A stretch of 64,000 nucleotides of DNA from Agarilytica sp033852165 (GCA_033852165.1 JAWSUZ010000028.1:16306-80305); one strand, 5' to 3'. Counted from the stretch's first letter, positions 8,608 to 17,900 are shown. The notes: a model not told the origin generated them from the sequence alone. Numbers and translations: made by a program.

Positions 8608-8630
8608 TAGCAGCCGCCTATTGAATACGT

Positions 8631-9622
8631 TTATGAATCAGTACCCGCTGCGGCTTTACCTTTCTCTTCTTTCCCAGCTTTACCCATCCACTCATCTGAC
8701 TCAGTCGCAAATGCCAGGGAAATCGATCCGACACTGGTGTAAATCCCGCCTGCGATACTCATGACGGAAGGGATCAATTGAATTTTGTGCGCGTCAGCCG
8801 TGGTCTTCAACTCTTGGTAACCCGGTAATGCTTTGAGCTCCTGCAGAGGACCTGCATAGTCGATGGTGAGCAGCGGGCACAAAAGCCCATTCTTTATTTG
8901 CATCGTGGCATCGTGGCATGGTGAAATAACTGCTTAGCAGACTTCTCAAAACCAAATGTTTTGGCAGCTAAATAGGACGAGCCGTTGACGATACACAAAA
9001 TGGGATGAATACCTAAAGTGTTAGCAATAAAGACCTGCGCCCACCCAACCGCCTTCTCGTTACGCTTCCGTGCTCGCTTAAGTGCAAGCATGGGTTCTTT
9101 AGGTAAAATAAAGGTATGAATACTTGAGGATAGCTTATCCATACTGCGTCGTACCTCAGAGGAGTCTTGCCCCGACAGCATTCGACGAATCGTTTCAGCA
9201 ACCATCAACCCTTGGCCCGCAAATACCGTTCGGCTATCCATCACGCGAATGGTAATGTCATGCTGCCTTTTTCCCAACTTCCTTCGTACGTTCGCAGCCG
9301 CAACATTGGCAATATTATACGTTTCACCTTGGGTGTGATTAACCGTTTGGATAACGACTGTTTTTTTTCCGACTTTTAAAGCGCGCAATATGGCATCTTC
9401 AAACATTTCTGTACTGGGGGGGGGAGAGGTTACGACCGTATGCTTTTTTGACAGCCGATCGAATCTAAACATAGCGAGTCTTTTACCCTCGTCACACGGG
9501 TCCGTTAATGATCCTCCGTCGATGGAAATTCCCAGAGGGACTTGCTCCATATGATACCGGCGCAAAACACTTGTAGGTAAGCTGCAAGACGAGTCAGTAA
9601 TTACTGCGATATCGGAGGCCAT
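8631..9622 (-). pseudogene. DegV-family fatty-acid-binding protein, frameshifted by an 8-bp duplication
   Basis: Two overlapping minus-strand frames make one DegV protein. The 5' part (9622-8894, 242 aa) has the DegV start IAVITDSSCSLPTSVL and lipid-pocket region; the 3' part (to 8631) carries the family's C-terminus (LPGYQELKTTADAHKIQLIPSVMSIAGG). At the junction the octamer CATCGTGG occurs twice in tandem (8901-8916). Removing one copy joins the frames into about 327 residues (..FHHATMQIKNGLLCPLLTIDY..). DegV proteins bind fatty acids for the FakA kinase system or act alone in Gram-negatives. This is either a recent loss-of-function mutation, a phase-variable switch or an assembly error. 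Confidence 0.85.
8901..8916. repeat. 8-bp tandem duplication that breaks degV
   Basis: CATCGTGG occurs twice in direct tandem, followed by CATGG. The extra 8 bp shifts the degV frame and brings in a TAA within five codons. Loss of one copy would restore the full-length protein. Confidence 0.9.
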
Positions 9623-10075
9623 ACATATTCCTTGTTCTGTATAGAGGGGAAATGACGAATGTCGTTATAGTTATCATTTTGGCGGAGATAGTTGCTTGTG
9701 GTTGTTTTTCGTTCTTGAATAAAGCTTGGAAGGTTTTTGATAATCGTCCAACGCTAGACTTTGTGAATAACACTACTTGATGCCTTGAGGGGTTGCATGC
9801 GCCAAGTTGTTGTAATTTGTGCCTTTGGGGCATCCATAAAATGTGGAGGGTTCTTTTATATTGCGTATCGATACGAATATTGAACGTGATTTTGACGGGT
9901 TTATTATGTGGCGTAGTTAACAGTAGAATAGTGAGCGCTTGCAACAACTGGTTAATTTATTTGAGTTTGTTCTCAACTTTTTATACTTAAGTCGCGGTAT
10001 TGTTGCAATTTTGCGCGTAACTCGTCATCATCATTGGCGTCTACAAGATGATTTGTAAAGAGCTGGGAGGTAACT
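9623..10075. other. 450-bp intergenic region, no gene seen
   Basis: Divergent spacer between degV and the AraC-type gene. It should hold both promoters. The only open frames (for example 9793-9990) lack a convincing start or protein character. I see no clear structured RNA. Confidence 0.5.
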
Positions 10076-10513
10076 ATGGGTGATGACGCAGTGATGCCGA
10101 CTTTGTCCGATATTCAGAAGGAAAGGCCAGACTTCAAGGATATTTTACAGCAACATCTCAAACGTTCCGAATTACCACAATTGTATGGTATCGCTAACCG
10201 CGTCTTGGTTAGTCTTAGTAACCGAGTGGGGCATTCGTCCCTCGACATACAAAATATAGCCGATGAACTTGCCTATTCGAAGCGTACATTACAGCGTCGA
10301 TTGCGAGAACAAGGCATTTGTTTTAGTGATTTACGCGACCAAGTCCGCCGTCATCACGGAATACGAGCAGTCTTGGCTGGTCGTTATCGTATTGATGATA
10401 TCTGTATCGCCCTGGATTTTTCAGACCGTTCAAGCTTAACCTTAGCGTTTAAGCGTTGGACCGACTTATCTCCTCGCGCGTTCGGTCGACTTTTTGGCGA
10501 GTATCTCGATTAG
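10076..10513 (+). CDS. short AraC-family DNA-binding protein
   Basis: 145 residues from an ATG preceded by GGGAGGTAAC. The C-terminal ~95 residues are an AraC/XylS double helix-turn-helix: IQNIADELAYSKRTLQRRLREQG, then IDDICIALDFSDRSSLTLAFKRWTDLSPRAFG. The ligand-binding domain of normal family members (~340 aa) is absent; only about 45 residues precede the first HTH. It could be a stand-alone regulator of the MarA/SoxS size class or a truncated derivative. The deacetylase gene starts 24 bp downstream and is the obvious candidate partner. Confidence 0.82.
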   Translation: MGDDAVMPTLSDIQKERPDFKDILQQHLKRSELPQLYGIANRVLVSLSNRVGHSSLDIQNIADELAYSKRTLQRRLREQGICFSDLRDQVRRHHGIRAVLAGRYRIDDICIALDFSDRSSLTLAFKRWTDLSPRAFGRLFGEYLD

Positions 10514-10537
10514 TTTTTTTCGTTAACGAGAATTCCC

Positions 10538-11596
10538 GTGCGAATTGCTTTTATTATTTTATCGCTTCTCTTAAGCACGATTTCTCACGCTTTGGTGGTA
10601 CTCCAGTACCACCATATTTCCAATAAAACTCCTGTTTCCACTTCAATTTCTCCTGAATTGTTTTCAGCGCATATGGATTATATCGCGTCTGAAAAATTTC
10701 AAGTCGTCGATAGTCTGCAATTACAAAAATGGCTTCAAGAAGGCACAACTCTACCGGATAGAACCGTCGTGATTACTTTTGATGATGGTTATCGGTCGGT
10801 TTTTACCACAGCCTTTCCTGAATTAAAAAAACGTAAATGGCCCTTTACCGTATTTGTTAACACAAAATCACATGACGAAAAAAATCCACAGTTCATGACA
10901 TGGAAGGAATTAAAAGCGCTTAATAAATATGGCGCAGTGATAGCCAACCACACCGACAGCCACCCTCATCTCATTCGGCAGAAGAGTTTCGAATCGTTTC
11001 CGAGGTGGCATCAACGGCGAGAAAATGAAATAGACTTTGCAGAAAAACGGTTGAAGAAAGAACTGGGCCGCAGTCATAAATTATTTGCCTACCCTTTTGG
11101 TGAATACGATGAAGACTTAAAATATTATTTAAAATCAAAAGGCTATCTCGCTTTCGGCCAGCATTCAGGACCAGTTTCTAAAGACAGCGACCCGCAGCAA
11201 CTACCGCGTTTTCCTTTTGGCGGGCGTTATGGAGACCTCGAAGATTTTGCGTCAAAATTAAAGAGTCTTCCCTTTCCATTAGCCCGAATAAAAGTTACAA
11301 CCGAAAATGGGTCCGTGATAAACAATCCAGAATTGCCCCCGTCATCTTCAAAACCCATATTACGAATTGCCTCTCCCTTATTGAAGTATCTAGATGGTGC
11401 GAATTGCTATGCCAGCGGGCAGGGTAAAATTACCAGCGAAATTAAAGGTGGTGTTTTGGTTGCCCAAGCCCTTAGAGGCTTACCCCCAGGGAGAAGCCGC
11501 TACAACTGCACCGTACACGCAGGTGGCGGGCGCTTTTATTGGTATTCACAATTATTTATTCGTCGGCTGCCGAATGGTGAGTGGGTGAGGGAATAG
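10538..11596 (+). CDS. exported polysaccharide deacetylase (NodB domain)
   Basis: 352 residues from a GTG start, with a signal peptide (IAFIILSLLLSTISHA). The NodB-type deacetylase core has VVITFDDGYRSVF (metal-binding Asp pair), NHTDSHPHL (the His-x3-His pair) and AYPFGEYDEDL, most like the N-terminal domain of PgaB-type proteins. A ~100-residue C-terminal beta-rich part (about 255-352) has two Cys (NCYASGQG, RYNCTVHAGGG) that could form a disulfide. It probably deacetylates an N-acetylated exopolysaccharide or peptidoglycan-like glycan in the periplasm. It lies 24 bp after the AraC-type gene. Confidence 0.87.
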   Translation: MRIAFIILSLLLSTISHALVVLQYHHISNKTPVSTSISPELFSAHMDYIASEKFQVVDSLQLQKWLQEGTTLPDRTVVITFDDGYRSVFTTAFPELKKRKWPFTVFVNTKSHDEKNPQFMTWKELKALNKYGAVIANHTDSHPHLIRQKSFESFPRWHQRRENEIDFAEKRLKKELGRSHKLFAYPFGEYDEDLKYYLKSKGYLAFGQHSGPVSKDSDPQQLPRFPFGGRYGDLEDFASKLKSLPFPLARIKVTTENGSVINNPELPPSSSKPILRIASPLLKYLDGANCYASGQGKITSEIKGGVLVAQALRGLPPGRSRYNCTVHAGGGRFYWYSQLFIRRLPNGEWVRE

Positions 11597-11720
11597 TTGG
11601 CGAGTAAGCCTCGTTTTAGACCGCATGACCTATTTAAGAAGACCTGCCAAGGAATTCTAATAAGTATGTCATTTGTTGGTATGCCAGCGCTCCCCTTGTC
11701 GTACATATTTAGTTACTGGT

Positions 11721-11850
11721 TAGTCCGCTATAGCACTTCGGTAAGCCTTTTCAAGACACGCCACTAGTACATCCATGTAGGCTCTGCACCGCCATCCTTG
11801 GCGGAGCAAGGTCTTGAAAACACTTCCCGAAGTGCTGTAGCGGGATAGAC
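11721..11850. repeat. palindromic repeat element
   Basis: Imperfect inverted arms of about 30 bp (left arm TAGTCCGCTATAGCACTTCGG at 11721-11741 without its last base; right arm ..CCGAAGTGCTGTAGCGGGAT.. near 11827-11846) flank a GC-rich centre with its own hairpin (CCGCCATCCTTGGCGG). The left arm recurs exactly, inverted, at 42132-42152. It occupies most of the deacetylase-hemB spacer. No coding content. Confidence 0.75.
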
Positions 11851-11899
11851 CTTCCCGACATTTTGGCGAAGACTCTTCAATTCTTAGTAAGGAAAACAA

Positions 11900-11924
11900 C
11901 TATGTTATTTCCGTGAAAACATAG
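11900..11924 (-). terminator. terminator downstream of hemB
   Basis: CTATGTT (11900-11906) pairs with AACATAG (11918-11924). Read on the minus strand, the stem is followed by a T-rich run (TTGTTTTCC). It lies 9 bp past the hemB stop and suits a Rho-independent terminator. Confidence 0.6.
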
Positions 11925-11932
11925 AGGAGGGC

Positions 11933-12928
11933 TTATAAACCCTTAAGCTTTTCCGCCGCATGCTTAGCAAAATACGTGAGAATTCCATCCGCACCCGCGC
12001 GTTTCGCACAAACCAAAGACTCCATAATAACCGCCTCCGATAATACGCCCGCATCAATAGCAGCCCGATGCATCGCATACTCACCACTCACCTGATAGAC
12101 AAAGGTTGGTACACCAAAAGTATCTTTAACACGACGCACAATATCCAAATACGGCATACCCGGTTTAACCATCACCATATCCGCGCCCTCCTGCAAATCC
12201 ATCTCAATCTCATGCATCGCCTCATCACTATTCGCCGGGTCCATCTGATAATTCGACTTATTACTCTTACCTAAATTCGCCGCAGAGCCCACCGCATCAC
12301 GAAACGGACCGTAATAAGAAGACGCATACTTCGCCGAATAAGCCATGATTTGAGTATTAATAAAACCGGCGTCGTCCAACTCCTCACGAATAGCGCCAAC
12401 TCTGCCATCCATCATATCCGAAGGCGCGATAACATCCGCGCCAGCTGCCGCACAAACCTTCGCTTGAAGGCGCAGCATATCGACAGTCACATCATTCAGA
12501 ACATAACCATCCTCATTGATGATCCCGTCTTGTCCATGAGTCGTATATGGGTCCAAAGCACCGTCGCAAATAATACCAAGATCAGGAAAACGGGCTTTGA
12601 TTTCACGAACCGCACGCGGCACCAAGCCATCCTCATTACAAGCTTCTTCACCTTCCAAGGTTTTCAGAGACGCATCGATATTGGGGAATAAAGCAATGGC
12701 AGGAATCTTAAGAGCGACGACACTTTCCAGCTCCTTCAATAACATATCGATGCTAAAACGGAATTGGCCGGGCATACTGGCAATGGCTTGTTTTTGGTCG
12801 CTGCCATCCAAAATAAACATGGGGTATATCAAATCGTTTACGCTGAGCTCAGTTTCTCGAACCAATCTACGTGAAAATTCGCTAAAACGATTTCGTCGCA
12901 AGCGTGTTGCGGGGAACATTCGTGACAT
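11933..12928 (-). CDS. hemB: porphobilinogen synthase (delta-aminolevulinic acid dehydratase)
   Basis: 331 residues. It condenses two 5-aminolevulinate molecules into porphobilinogen for heme synthesis. The metal region reads CDGALDPYTTHGQDG, the Asp-rich Mg-dependent form rather than the Cys-rich zinc form. Schiff-base lysine regions are visible (AYSAKYASSYYGPFRDAVGS and MVMVKPGMPYLDIV), as is the N-terminal RLRRNRFSEFSRRLVRET. Monocistronic, with its own terminator. Confidence 0.97.
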   Translation of the reverse strand: MSRMFPATRLRRNRFSEFSRRLVRETELSVNDLIYPMFILDGSDQKQAIASMPGQFRFSIDMLLKELESVVALKIPAIALFPNIDASLKTLEGEEACNEDGLVPRAVREIKARFPDLGIICDGALDPYTTHGQDGIINEDGYVLNDVTVDMLRLQAKVCAAAGADVIAPSDMMDGRVGAIREELDDAGFINTQIMAYSAKYASSYYGPFRDAVGSAANLGKSNKSNYQMDPANSDEAMHEIEMDLQEGADMVMVKPGMPYLDIVRRVKDTFGVPTFVYQVSGEYAMHRAAIDAGVLSEAVIMESLVCAKRAGADGILTYFAKHAAEKLKGL

Positions 12929-13103
12929 TTTATCTCCGAAAATCTAGTGCCAATTGTGGGGCTGATGTAAATTCAGGCGCAGAGCTTAACCGTTTATTAG
13001 AACGACTTGCTATACCAGTGGGCAAAGTTTAATTTGAAGTCTCAATGTAGAACAGTAATATTTATCTTCCTCTTTAACCAACCCCAACAAAACTGGGGAT
13101 TCT

Positions 13104-13448
13104 ATGACTGGAGAAGCCAGAGTGCTAGAAAAAAAAGTGTCAAAAAATAAGGCGTTAAAAGACAAAGAATCAGAAGGTAAGGCTTTAACAGGGCAAGTGT
13201 CAGGCCGTGTCCAAGGGGTTGGGTTTCGATGTTTTACACAGGAGAATGCCCAGCGCCTAGGATTGAGTGGTTTTGTGCGCAATATGCCCGATTCATCGGT
13301 TGAATTTTGGATTCAAGGTTCGACAATTAACGTCGAAAGCATGCTGTCTAGGTTACTCAAAGGGCCAGAATTCTCCCATGTTGAATCTTGTGAGCGGCAT
13401 TCAGTACCCTTCGACGATTCTATCGTCGGCTTTGAGATACGGTTTTAA
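13104..13448 (+). CDS. acyP: acylphosphatase with basic N-terminal extension
   Basis: 114 residues. The last ~85 form an acylphosphatase domain: GQVSGRVQGVGFRCFTQENAQRLGLSGFVRN with the phosphate-binding Arg, and NMPDSSVEFWIQG with the catalytic Asn region. The enzyme hydrolyses acyl phosphates in the cytoplasm. About 28 Lys/Glu-rich residues precede the domain, longer than usual, so the true start may be further in. It is transcribed divergently from hemB across 175 bp. Confidence 0.88.
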   Translation: MTGEARVLEKKVSKNKALKDKESEGKALTGQVSGRVQGVGFRCFTQENAQRLGLSGFVRNMPDSSVEFWIQGSTINVESMLSRLLKGPEFSHVESCERHSVPFDDSIVGFEIRF

Positions 13449-13895
13449 CCGGCCCATTCTCAGTACTTACCGAAACGGACAAAAACATCCATCTTCGAGA
13501 CCTCATCGCGGTCAAACGAATTCGGCAGATGCGTGTTAGCCTGGTGGTATTTGGCCGTGGATGTCCTAGCGACAACGGAGCGCTTCGTCATGCCCTAACC
13601 TTCCCGCATAAGCGGCACATCCATATTTCGAATACTGACAAGTCTGCAAGGTTTTACGCAAGCCAAGCTATAATTAAGTGGTCTTTAAGTTTTTTTCCTT
13701 GCAGATTTTGTGTACCCGGTCGTTATATTGATTTTTTTGATAAAAACCACTGAGAAAGTGGTTTCTTACAATTAAAGCCGAGTTTGCTGCGGAACCTTTG
13801 AAAACGTTTTCAGCGCCGAAGGGTGTGTCAATGCTTTTAAGATAGTTCCGATAAGAGAGTTCTGATAAGAGAGCTCCGAAATATTGGAAGTTTAA
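13449..13895. other. 447-bp intergenic region with one stem-loop
   Basis: No convincing gene. A perfect 8-bp stem (AAACCACT at 13744-13751, AGTGGTTT at 13757-13764) with a 5-nt loop may end transcription from acyP or lie in the leader of the YfiR-like gene. The 74-codon frame at 13529 has no ribosome-binding site and no protein-like composition. Confidence 0.45.
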
Positions 13896-14471
13896 GTGGC
13901 GCGTATTTTTGGAATGTATAACAAGTGGTCGTTGATCTTGCTAATACAGGCATGTTTCCTATTAGCCGATATTCCTGCGTTTGCCGAACATGCCAGTCCT
14001 CGTTCTGTCTCAGAAGCTGATGAATATCGCCTGAGATCGGCTATGGTTGTGGGGATTCTTCGCTACACCAGTTGGGAAATCAATTTTGGCAAAATACTGA
14101 ATATTTGCCTGCTCGGATCGAGTGACAGCTTTGCGCACATAGAAGCGCTACAAAACAGCCGGATAGTCCCCCAAAAAGTGATTAAGGTCTCACGTATATT
14201 AGGAGAAAAGCCCAGGCTATCCAATCAATGCCAGGTGCTGCTTATCGGAGCTCGCCCCTCTATCGATTTACACGCCGTGAATATCAACCAGCCGTGTTTA
14301 CTCATCTGTGATGGATGTCTTGAAGAAAAACCGAAGGCATCGGTTGTTCTTCTAAAAGAAAATAACCGTATTCGATTTGATGTTCATCTTGGTAATGCCA
14401 AATCTCATCGAGTGAATTTTAGCGCCTCAATGTTAGAACTCGCAGCAAATGTGGAGGGCTTATATGAGTAA
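13896..14471 (+). CDS. YfiR-family periplasmic protein (DUF4154)
   Basis: 191 residues from GTG 13896 (ATG 13914 is an alternative). A signal peptide (WSLILLIQACFLLADIPAFA) precedes a YfiR/DUF4154 domain: RSAMVVGILRYTSWE, NICLLGSSDSFAHIEAL, CQVLLIG, and the C-terminal IRFDVHLGNAKSHRVNFSASMLELA. Five cysteines after the signal peptide (NIC, NQC, QPC, ICDGC) fit the disulfide-controlled YfiR of Pseudomonas. There YfiR is the periplasmic repressor of the diguanylate cyclase YfiN. The next gene overlaps it by 8 bp and is YfiN-like. No YfiB-type OmpA lipoprotein is next to it. Confidence 0.85.
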   Translation: MARIFGMYNKWSLILLIQACFLLADIPAFAEHASPRSVSEADEYRLRSAMVVGILRYTSWEINFGKILNICLLGSSDSFAHIEALQNSRIVPQKVIKVSRILGEKPRLSNQCQVLLIGARPSIDLHAVNINQPCLLICDGCLEEKPKASVVLLKENNRIRFDVHLGNAKSHRVNFSASMLELAANVEGLYE

Positions 14472-16848
14472 GCTGTTTCGCCGCTGGGGCTCTCTTCACA
14501 CAAAACTATTGCGTACGATCTTGGTTTCCTTTGTGGCTGGTATAGCCGTGGCTGCCGTTATTCTTCTATTTATAGTCAATAACATTACACGCACGAATAT
14601 GATCGAAGGGCTCAGCGTCACCGCAAAAATAATTGCCAACCGTTCCGCCGCGTCGTTAGTGTTCTTTGATCAGCAGTCCGCCAGGGCCAACCTGTCATCG
14701 ACAAAAGGCCGGCAGAATATCGACATCCTTTGTTTGTATGATTCGGCGGGGTTTATATTCGCACGCTTTTCAACTCATAACATGGCTTCCTTCTGTGAAG
14801 AAAAAGTCAGCCCAGTTTCGGAAATTTCGATTGTTAGCTTAACCAATAAAATATTGGTGGTTATTCCCGTTGTCGAACAATCGGAATTATTGGGACATTT
14901 GAGTTTAGAGGCCAATACAAAAAAACTTGAGAAAGACCAATGGGTTTTATCCGCAATACTTCTGTTGTCCCTCTTTGTATCGCTTGTCGTAGCCTACATT
15001 CTGAGCAGCCGTTTGGTTAAACGCTCACTGGTGCCTTTGGAAGCCTTATATCGCACCTCTTCAATCATCGCCGAAAACACCTTGTCGGAAGAGCGAGTAG
15101 AAAAAATCAGTGATGACGAAGTCGGTCGACTTGTCGACGTTTTCAATTTGATGCTCAACAATCTCGCCAGCGAACATAAAGCCCTCATTTATTCGGAAAC
15201 GCGATTTCGCACGCTGTCAGAAAATGCGCCGATCGGCGTGTTTCTTAAAAACGAAAAAGGAGAATACGAATACACCAATTCGCGGTGGTCTGAAATTACA
15301 GGGCTGGAAGGTTCGAGATCTGATTCCTTTACCTCATTTATTGACAGCGACGATCGCGGAAAATACAAAAAGGCAATGGATTCAATATTAGAGCGTGTGC
15401 ATACAGAAGTGATTGAATATAGCTTCCAAAATCCGAATATCGGTAATCGAGTATTAATGGAATATATGACGCCAGTTGACGACAACGTTGGGCGAAAGTG
15501 TTTTATTGGTTCGTTATTAGATGTCACAGAACTTAAAGTCGCGCAATTCGAATTGGAAAAACTCGCCTTTTACGACCCCTTAACACAACTTCCGAATAGA
15601 CGGTTTTTTCGCGACCACCTAGAACTTGCGATTGTACGCGCACAAAAAAAAGGTAAAAAAATAGCGATGTACATGACAGACCTCGATGACTTTAAAAAAG
15701 TGAACGATTCCCTCGGCCATAATGTTGGCGATGAACTATTAATAGACATTGCCAATCGATTACGGGGAACACTCTTTGACGGCGACGTGGTATCGCGCAT
15801 GGGGGGGGATGAATTTATGATTTTATTAGACAATATTGAAGACCCCACACGTTTAGACGCGGCTTCCCAGCGGCTGATCGGCGCGCTTCAAACGATTGTC
15901 ACGTCAGGATCGCAATCGGTTCAGGTTACAGGGTCCGTTGGCATGGCGATTTACCCCACGGATGCGAGTAGCCCAGATGAGCTGTTGCGTTTTGCTGACA
16001 TGGCCTTGTATCAGGCCAAAGAATCCGGTGGTAACCAAGTTTCCTATTACTCCCACGAGTTGGGCCTGAAAATTAAAGAGCGCGTTCGTCTTGAGCAAAA
16101 ATTGCGGCAGGCTTTGACCGAGAAACTGTTGGAGGTCTACATTCAGCCGCAATATAACGCAAAAACACGAGAGATGGTTTGGGGGGAAGCTTTGGTGCGT
16201 TGGTGGGACCATGAAGACGGCATGATTTCACCTGAAGTTTTTATACCCTTAGCGGAAGACACGGGTTTGATCTACCAAGTTGGCGATTTTGTATTTGACG
16301 AGGTATTGCGCCTGCTATCCGAAAGTGGAGAGGAGCTACGATCTTTAGGAATTCAGGGCATTGCCGTTAACCTTTCAGCCAAACAATTTTACGCACCAAA
16401 ATTTGCTGAAATCATTGCCCGTAAATTTAAAGCCGCTGGAGTAGCGCCCAGGTTAATCGAGTTTGAAATAACAGAATCAATGGTGATGGGGGATATCGAT
16501 GGTGCAGTATCGGTGATGGAAGCTCTGCGTCGATTGGGTTGTCGACTTTCTATCGATGATTTTGGAACGGGATATTCCTCGTTATCGTATTTAAAACGTT
16601 TTCCGATTACGAGTTTAAAAATTGACAAATCGTTTATTCAAGATATTCCCGACGATCAAAATGATATTGAAATCTCTTGTGCGATTATTGCCTTGGCACA
16701 TAGTTTGGGTTTGTCAGTAGTGGCAGAAGGCGTTGAGACAGAAGTGCAGGCGAGTTTGCTGGCAAGTTATGAGTGCGAATTTTTACAAGGTTTCTACTTT
16801 GATAAACCGATGCCGATATCAAAATTGCTAGAGAGGGCGGGGAAGTAA
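14464..16848 (+). CDS. YfiN-like membrane protein with HAMP, PAS, GGDEF and EAL domains
   Basis: 794 residues from ATG 14464, whose first bases overlap the end of the YfiR-like gene (the frame is open from 14449). Order: TM1 (about 15-40), a ~110-residue periplasmic sensor (CHASE8-like; NRSAASLVFFDQQSARANL), TM2 (about 160-180), HAMP, PAS (about 245-360), GGDEF with intact RMGGDEF near 446, and EAL with GEALVRW near 574, EFEITES, DDFGTGYSSLSYLKRFP and KIDKSFI. There is no RxxD product-inhibition site before GGDEF. Both c-di-GMP synthesis and breakdown are possible. Control by the overlapping YfiR-like gene is inferred; YfiN itself lacks PAS and EAL. Confidence 0.9.
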   Translation: MSKLFRRWGSLHTKLLRTILVSFVAGIAVAAVILLFIVNNITRTNMIEGLSVTAKIIANRSAASLVFFDQQSARANLSSTKGRQNIDILCLYDSAGFIFARFSTHNMASFCEEKVSPVSEISIVSLTNKILVVIPVVEQSELLGHLSLEANTKKLEKDQWVLSAILLLSLFVSLVVAYILSSRLVKRSLVPLEALYRTSSIIAENTLSEERVEKISDDEVGRLVDVFNLMLNNLASEHKALIYSETRFRTLSENAPIGVFLKNEKGEYEYTNSRWSEITGLEGSRSDSFTSFIDSDDRGKYKKAMDSILERVHTEVIEYSFQNPNIGNRVLMEYMTPVDDNVGRKCFIGSLLDVTELKVAQFELEKLAFYDPLTQLPNRRFFRDHLELAIVRAQKKGKKIAMYMTDLDDFKKVNDSLGHNVGDELLIDIANRLRGTLFDGDVVSRMGGDEFMILLDNIEDPTRLDAASQRLIGALQTIVTSGSQSVQVTGSVGMAIYPTDASSPDELLRFADMALYQAKESGGNQVSYYSHELGLKIKERVRLEQKLRQALTEKLLEVYIQPQYNAKTREMVWGEALVRWWDHEDGMISPEVFIPLAEDTGLIYQVGDFVFDEVLRLLSESGEELRSLGIQGIAVNLSAKQFYAPKFAEIIARKFKAAGVAPRLIEFEITESMVMGDIDGAVSVMEALRRLGCRLSIDDFGTGYSSLSYLKRFPITSLKIDKSFIQDIPDDQNDIEISCAIIALAHSLGLSVVAEGVETEVQASLLASYECEFLQGFYFDKPMPISKLLERAGK

Positions 16849-16850
16849 TA

Positions 16851-16883
16851 ACGGGATACGGATGACGGGGTACAGGAAACGGG
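16851..16883. repeat. decayed heptamer repeat
   Basis: Degenerate ACGGGNTACGG-type units directly after the GGDEF/EAL stop. They resemble a mix of the (GGGGTAC) array at 5361 and the complement of the (GTCACCC) array at 16918. Confidence 0.6.
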
Positions 16884-16917
16884 CTTGTATAATTCAGCGT
16901 TGAGCTTAGACTTTTTG

Positions 16918-17000
16918 GTCACCCGTCACCCGTCACCCGTCACCCGTCACCCGTCACCCGTCACCCGTCACCCGTCACCCGTCACCCGTCACCCGTCACC
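16918..17000. repeat. heptanucleotide tandem repeat (GTCACCC)n running into a LysR gene
   Basis: Eleven perfect GTCACCC units plus a partial twelfth. The array includes the stop codon (16982-16984) and the last codons of the minus-strand LysR gene, so the protein's C-terminus (VTGDG) is repeat-encoded. Seven is not a multiple of three, so a change in copy number within the coding part would change where translation stops. Confidence 0.95.
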
Positions 17001-17878
17001 ATCTCAATCCCACATAACTTCATCCACTCCAAAATCCCCGCACTGCGATACTTCTGCTTATGAATAATGAAATAAAAATTTCGACTAAAATCTTTCGACT
17101 CGACGTCCAAAGGAATTAGCGAGCCACGTTCAAAAGCATTTTTTAACGTGATCTCAGAAAGGCAGGATACCCCCAAGTTACTTTCCACTGCATGCTTGAT
17201 CGCCTCAGTATGCTGAAGCTCCAAAGTTATATTCAGGTGAGGAGCGATCCCTGCCATGGCCCGATCGAAGGTTTGGCGAGTGCCCGAACCCGGTTCCCGA
17301 AGAATCCACTCCACCTCTAATAAGTCGTGCTCCGTAATGCGAGATTTTTGAGCGAGGGGATGATCGGGGTGGCAAAAGCATACCAGCCGATCTTTCTTCC
17401 AAGTAATAATGTCCAAATCCGGGTGCTGAAACTCCCCCTCAATTAAACCCAAATCAATATCAAAATTCAGAATCCCCTGAGCGATTTTTGCCGTGTTCGC
17501 GACTTCCAGTTTAACCTGGGCATCTGCTGCCGACTTAACGTAAGTATTAATCAGCTCCACACAGAGATAGTTACCAATGGTTAGAGTCGCGCCGACTTTT
17601 AACGCCCCTAGCGACTGATGCTGCATCAACTCATTTTCAAGCTCCAAGGCTTGTGCCAATACCGACTCCGCTTTTAAGCGCACGCGTTCTCCAAGCTCAT
17701 TGGTTTGCAAGCGCTTACCAACGCGATCAAAAAGCTGAATGTCGAACTGACTTTCCAAGTCTTTCAGCGCACCGCTGGCAGCCGATTGAGACATCGCCAA
17801 GCTCTCGGCAGCCTTCGTAATATTCTTATAGTGCGCCGTCGCAAGAAAGATTTGCAGTTGGCGGAGTGTATAGCGCAT
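16982..17878 (-). CDS. LysR-family regulator, FinR-like
   Basis: 298 residues from ATG 17878. The frame stays open to 18010, but those 44 codons come from a repeat element. The N-terminal winged HTH is clear (LRQLQIFLATAHYKNITKAAESLAMSQSAASGALKDLE), then the LysR effector domain (LREPGSGTRQTFDRA, NLGVSCLSEITLKNAFERG). Its position divergent from a ferredoxin-NADP reductase gene is that of FinR, the superoxide-responsive activator of fpr in Pseudomonas; assignment rests on context. About 480 bp of repeats now separate the pair. The last residues are encoded by a heptamer array. Confidence 0.85.
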   Translation of the reverse strand: MRYTLRQLQIFLATAHYKNITKAAESLAMSQSAASGALKDLESQFDIQLFDRVGKRLQTNELGERVRLKAESVLAQALELENELMQHQSLGALKVGATLTIGNYLCVELINTYVKSAADAQVKLEVANTAKIAQGILNFDIDLGLIEGEFQHPDLDIITWKKDRLVCFCHPDHPLAQKSRITEHDLLEVEWILREPGSGTRQTFDRAMAGIAPHLNITLELQHTEAIKHAVESNLGVSCLSEITLKNAFERGSLIPLDVESKDFSRNFYFIIHKQKYRSAGILEWMKLCGIEMVTGDG

Positions 17879-17900
17879 ATCGTTTCCAAAATAATCAATG

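Noticed and set aside
9793..9990. 65-codon frame with a hydrophobic stretch in the degV-AraC spacer
   Set aside because: Hydrophobic only because of T-rich sequence; no start signal, no recognisable domain.
13529..13753. 74-codon plus-strand frame
   Set aside because: No ribosome-binding site, no protein-like pattern, in a region with a hairpin; not supported.
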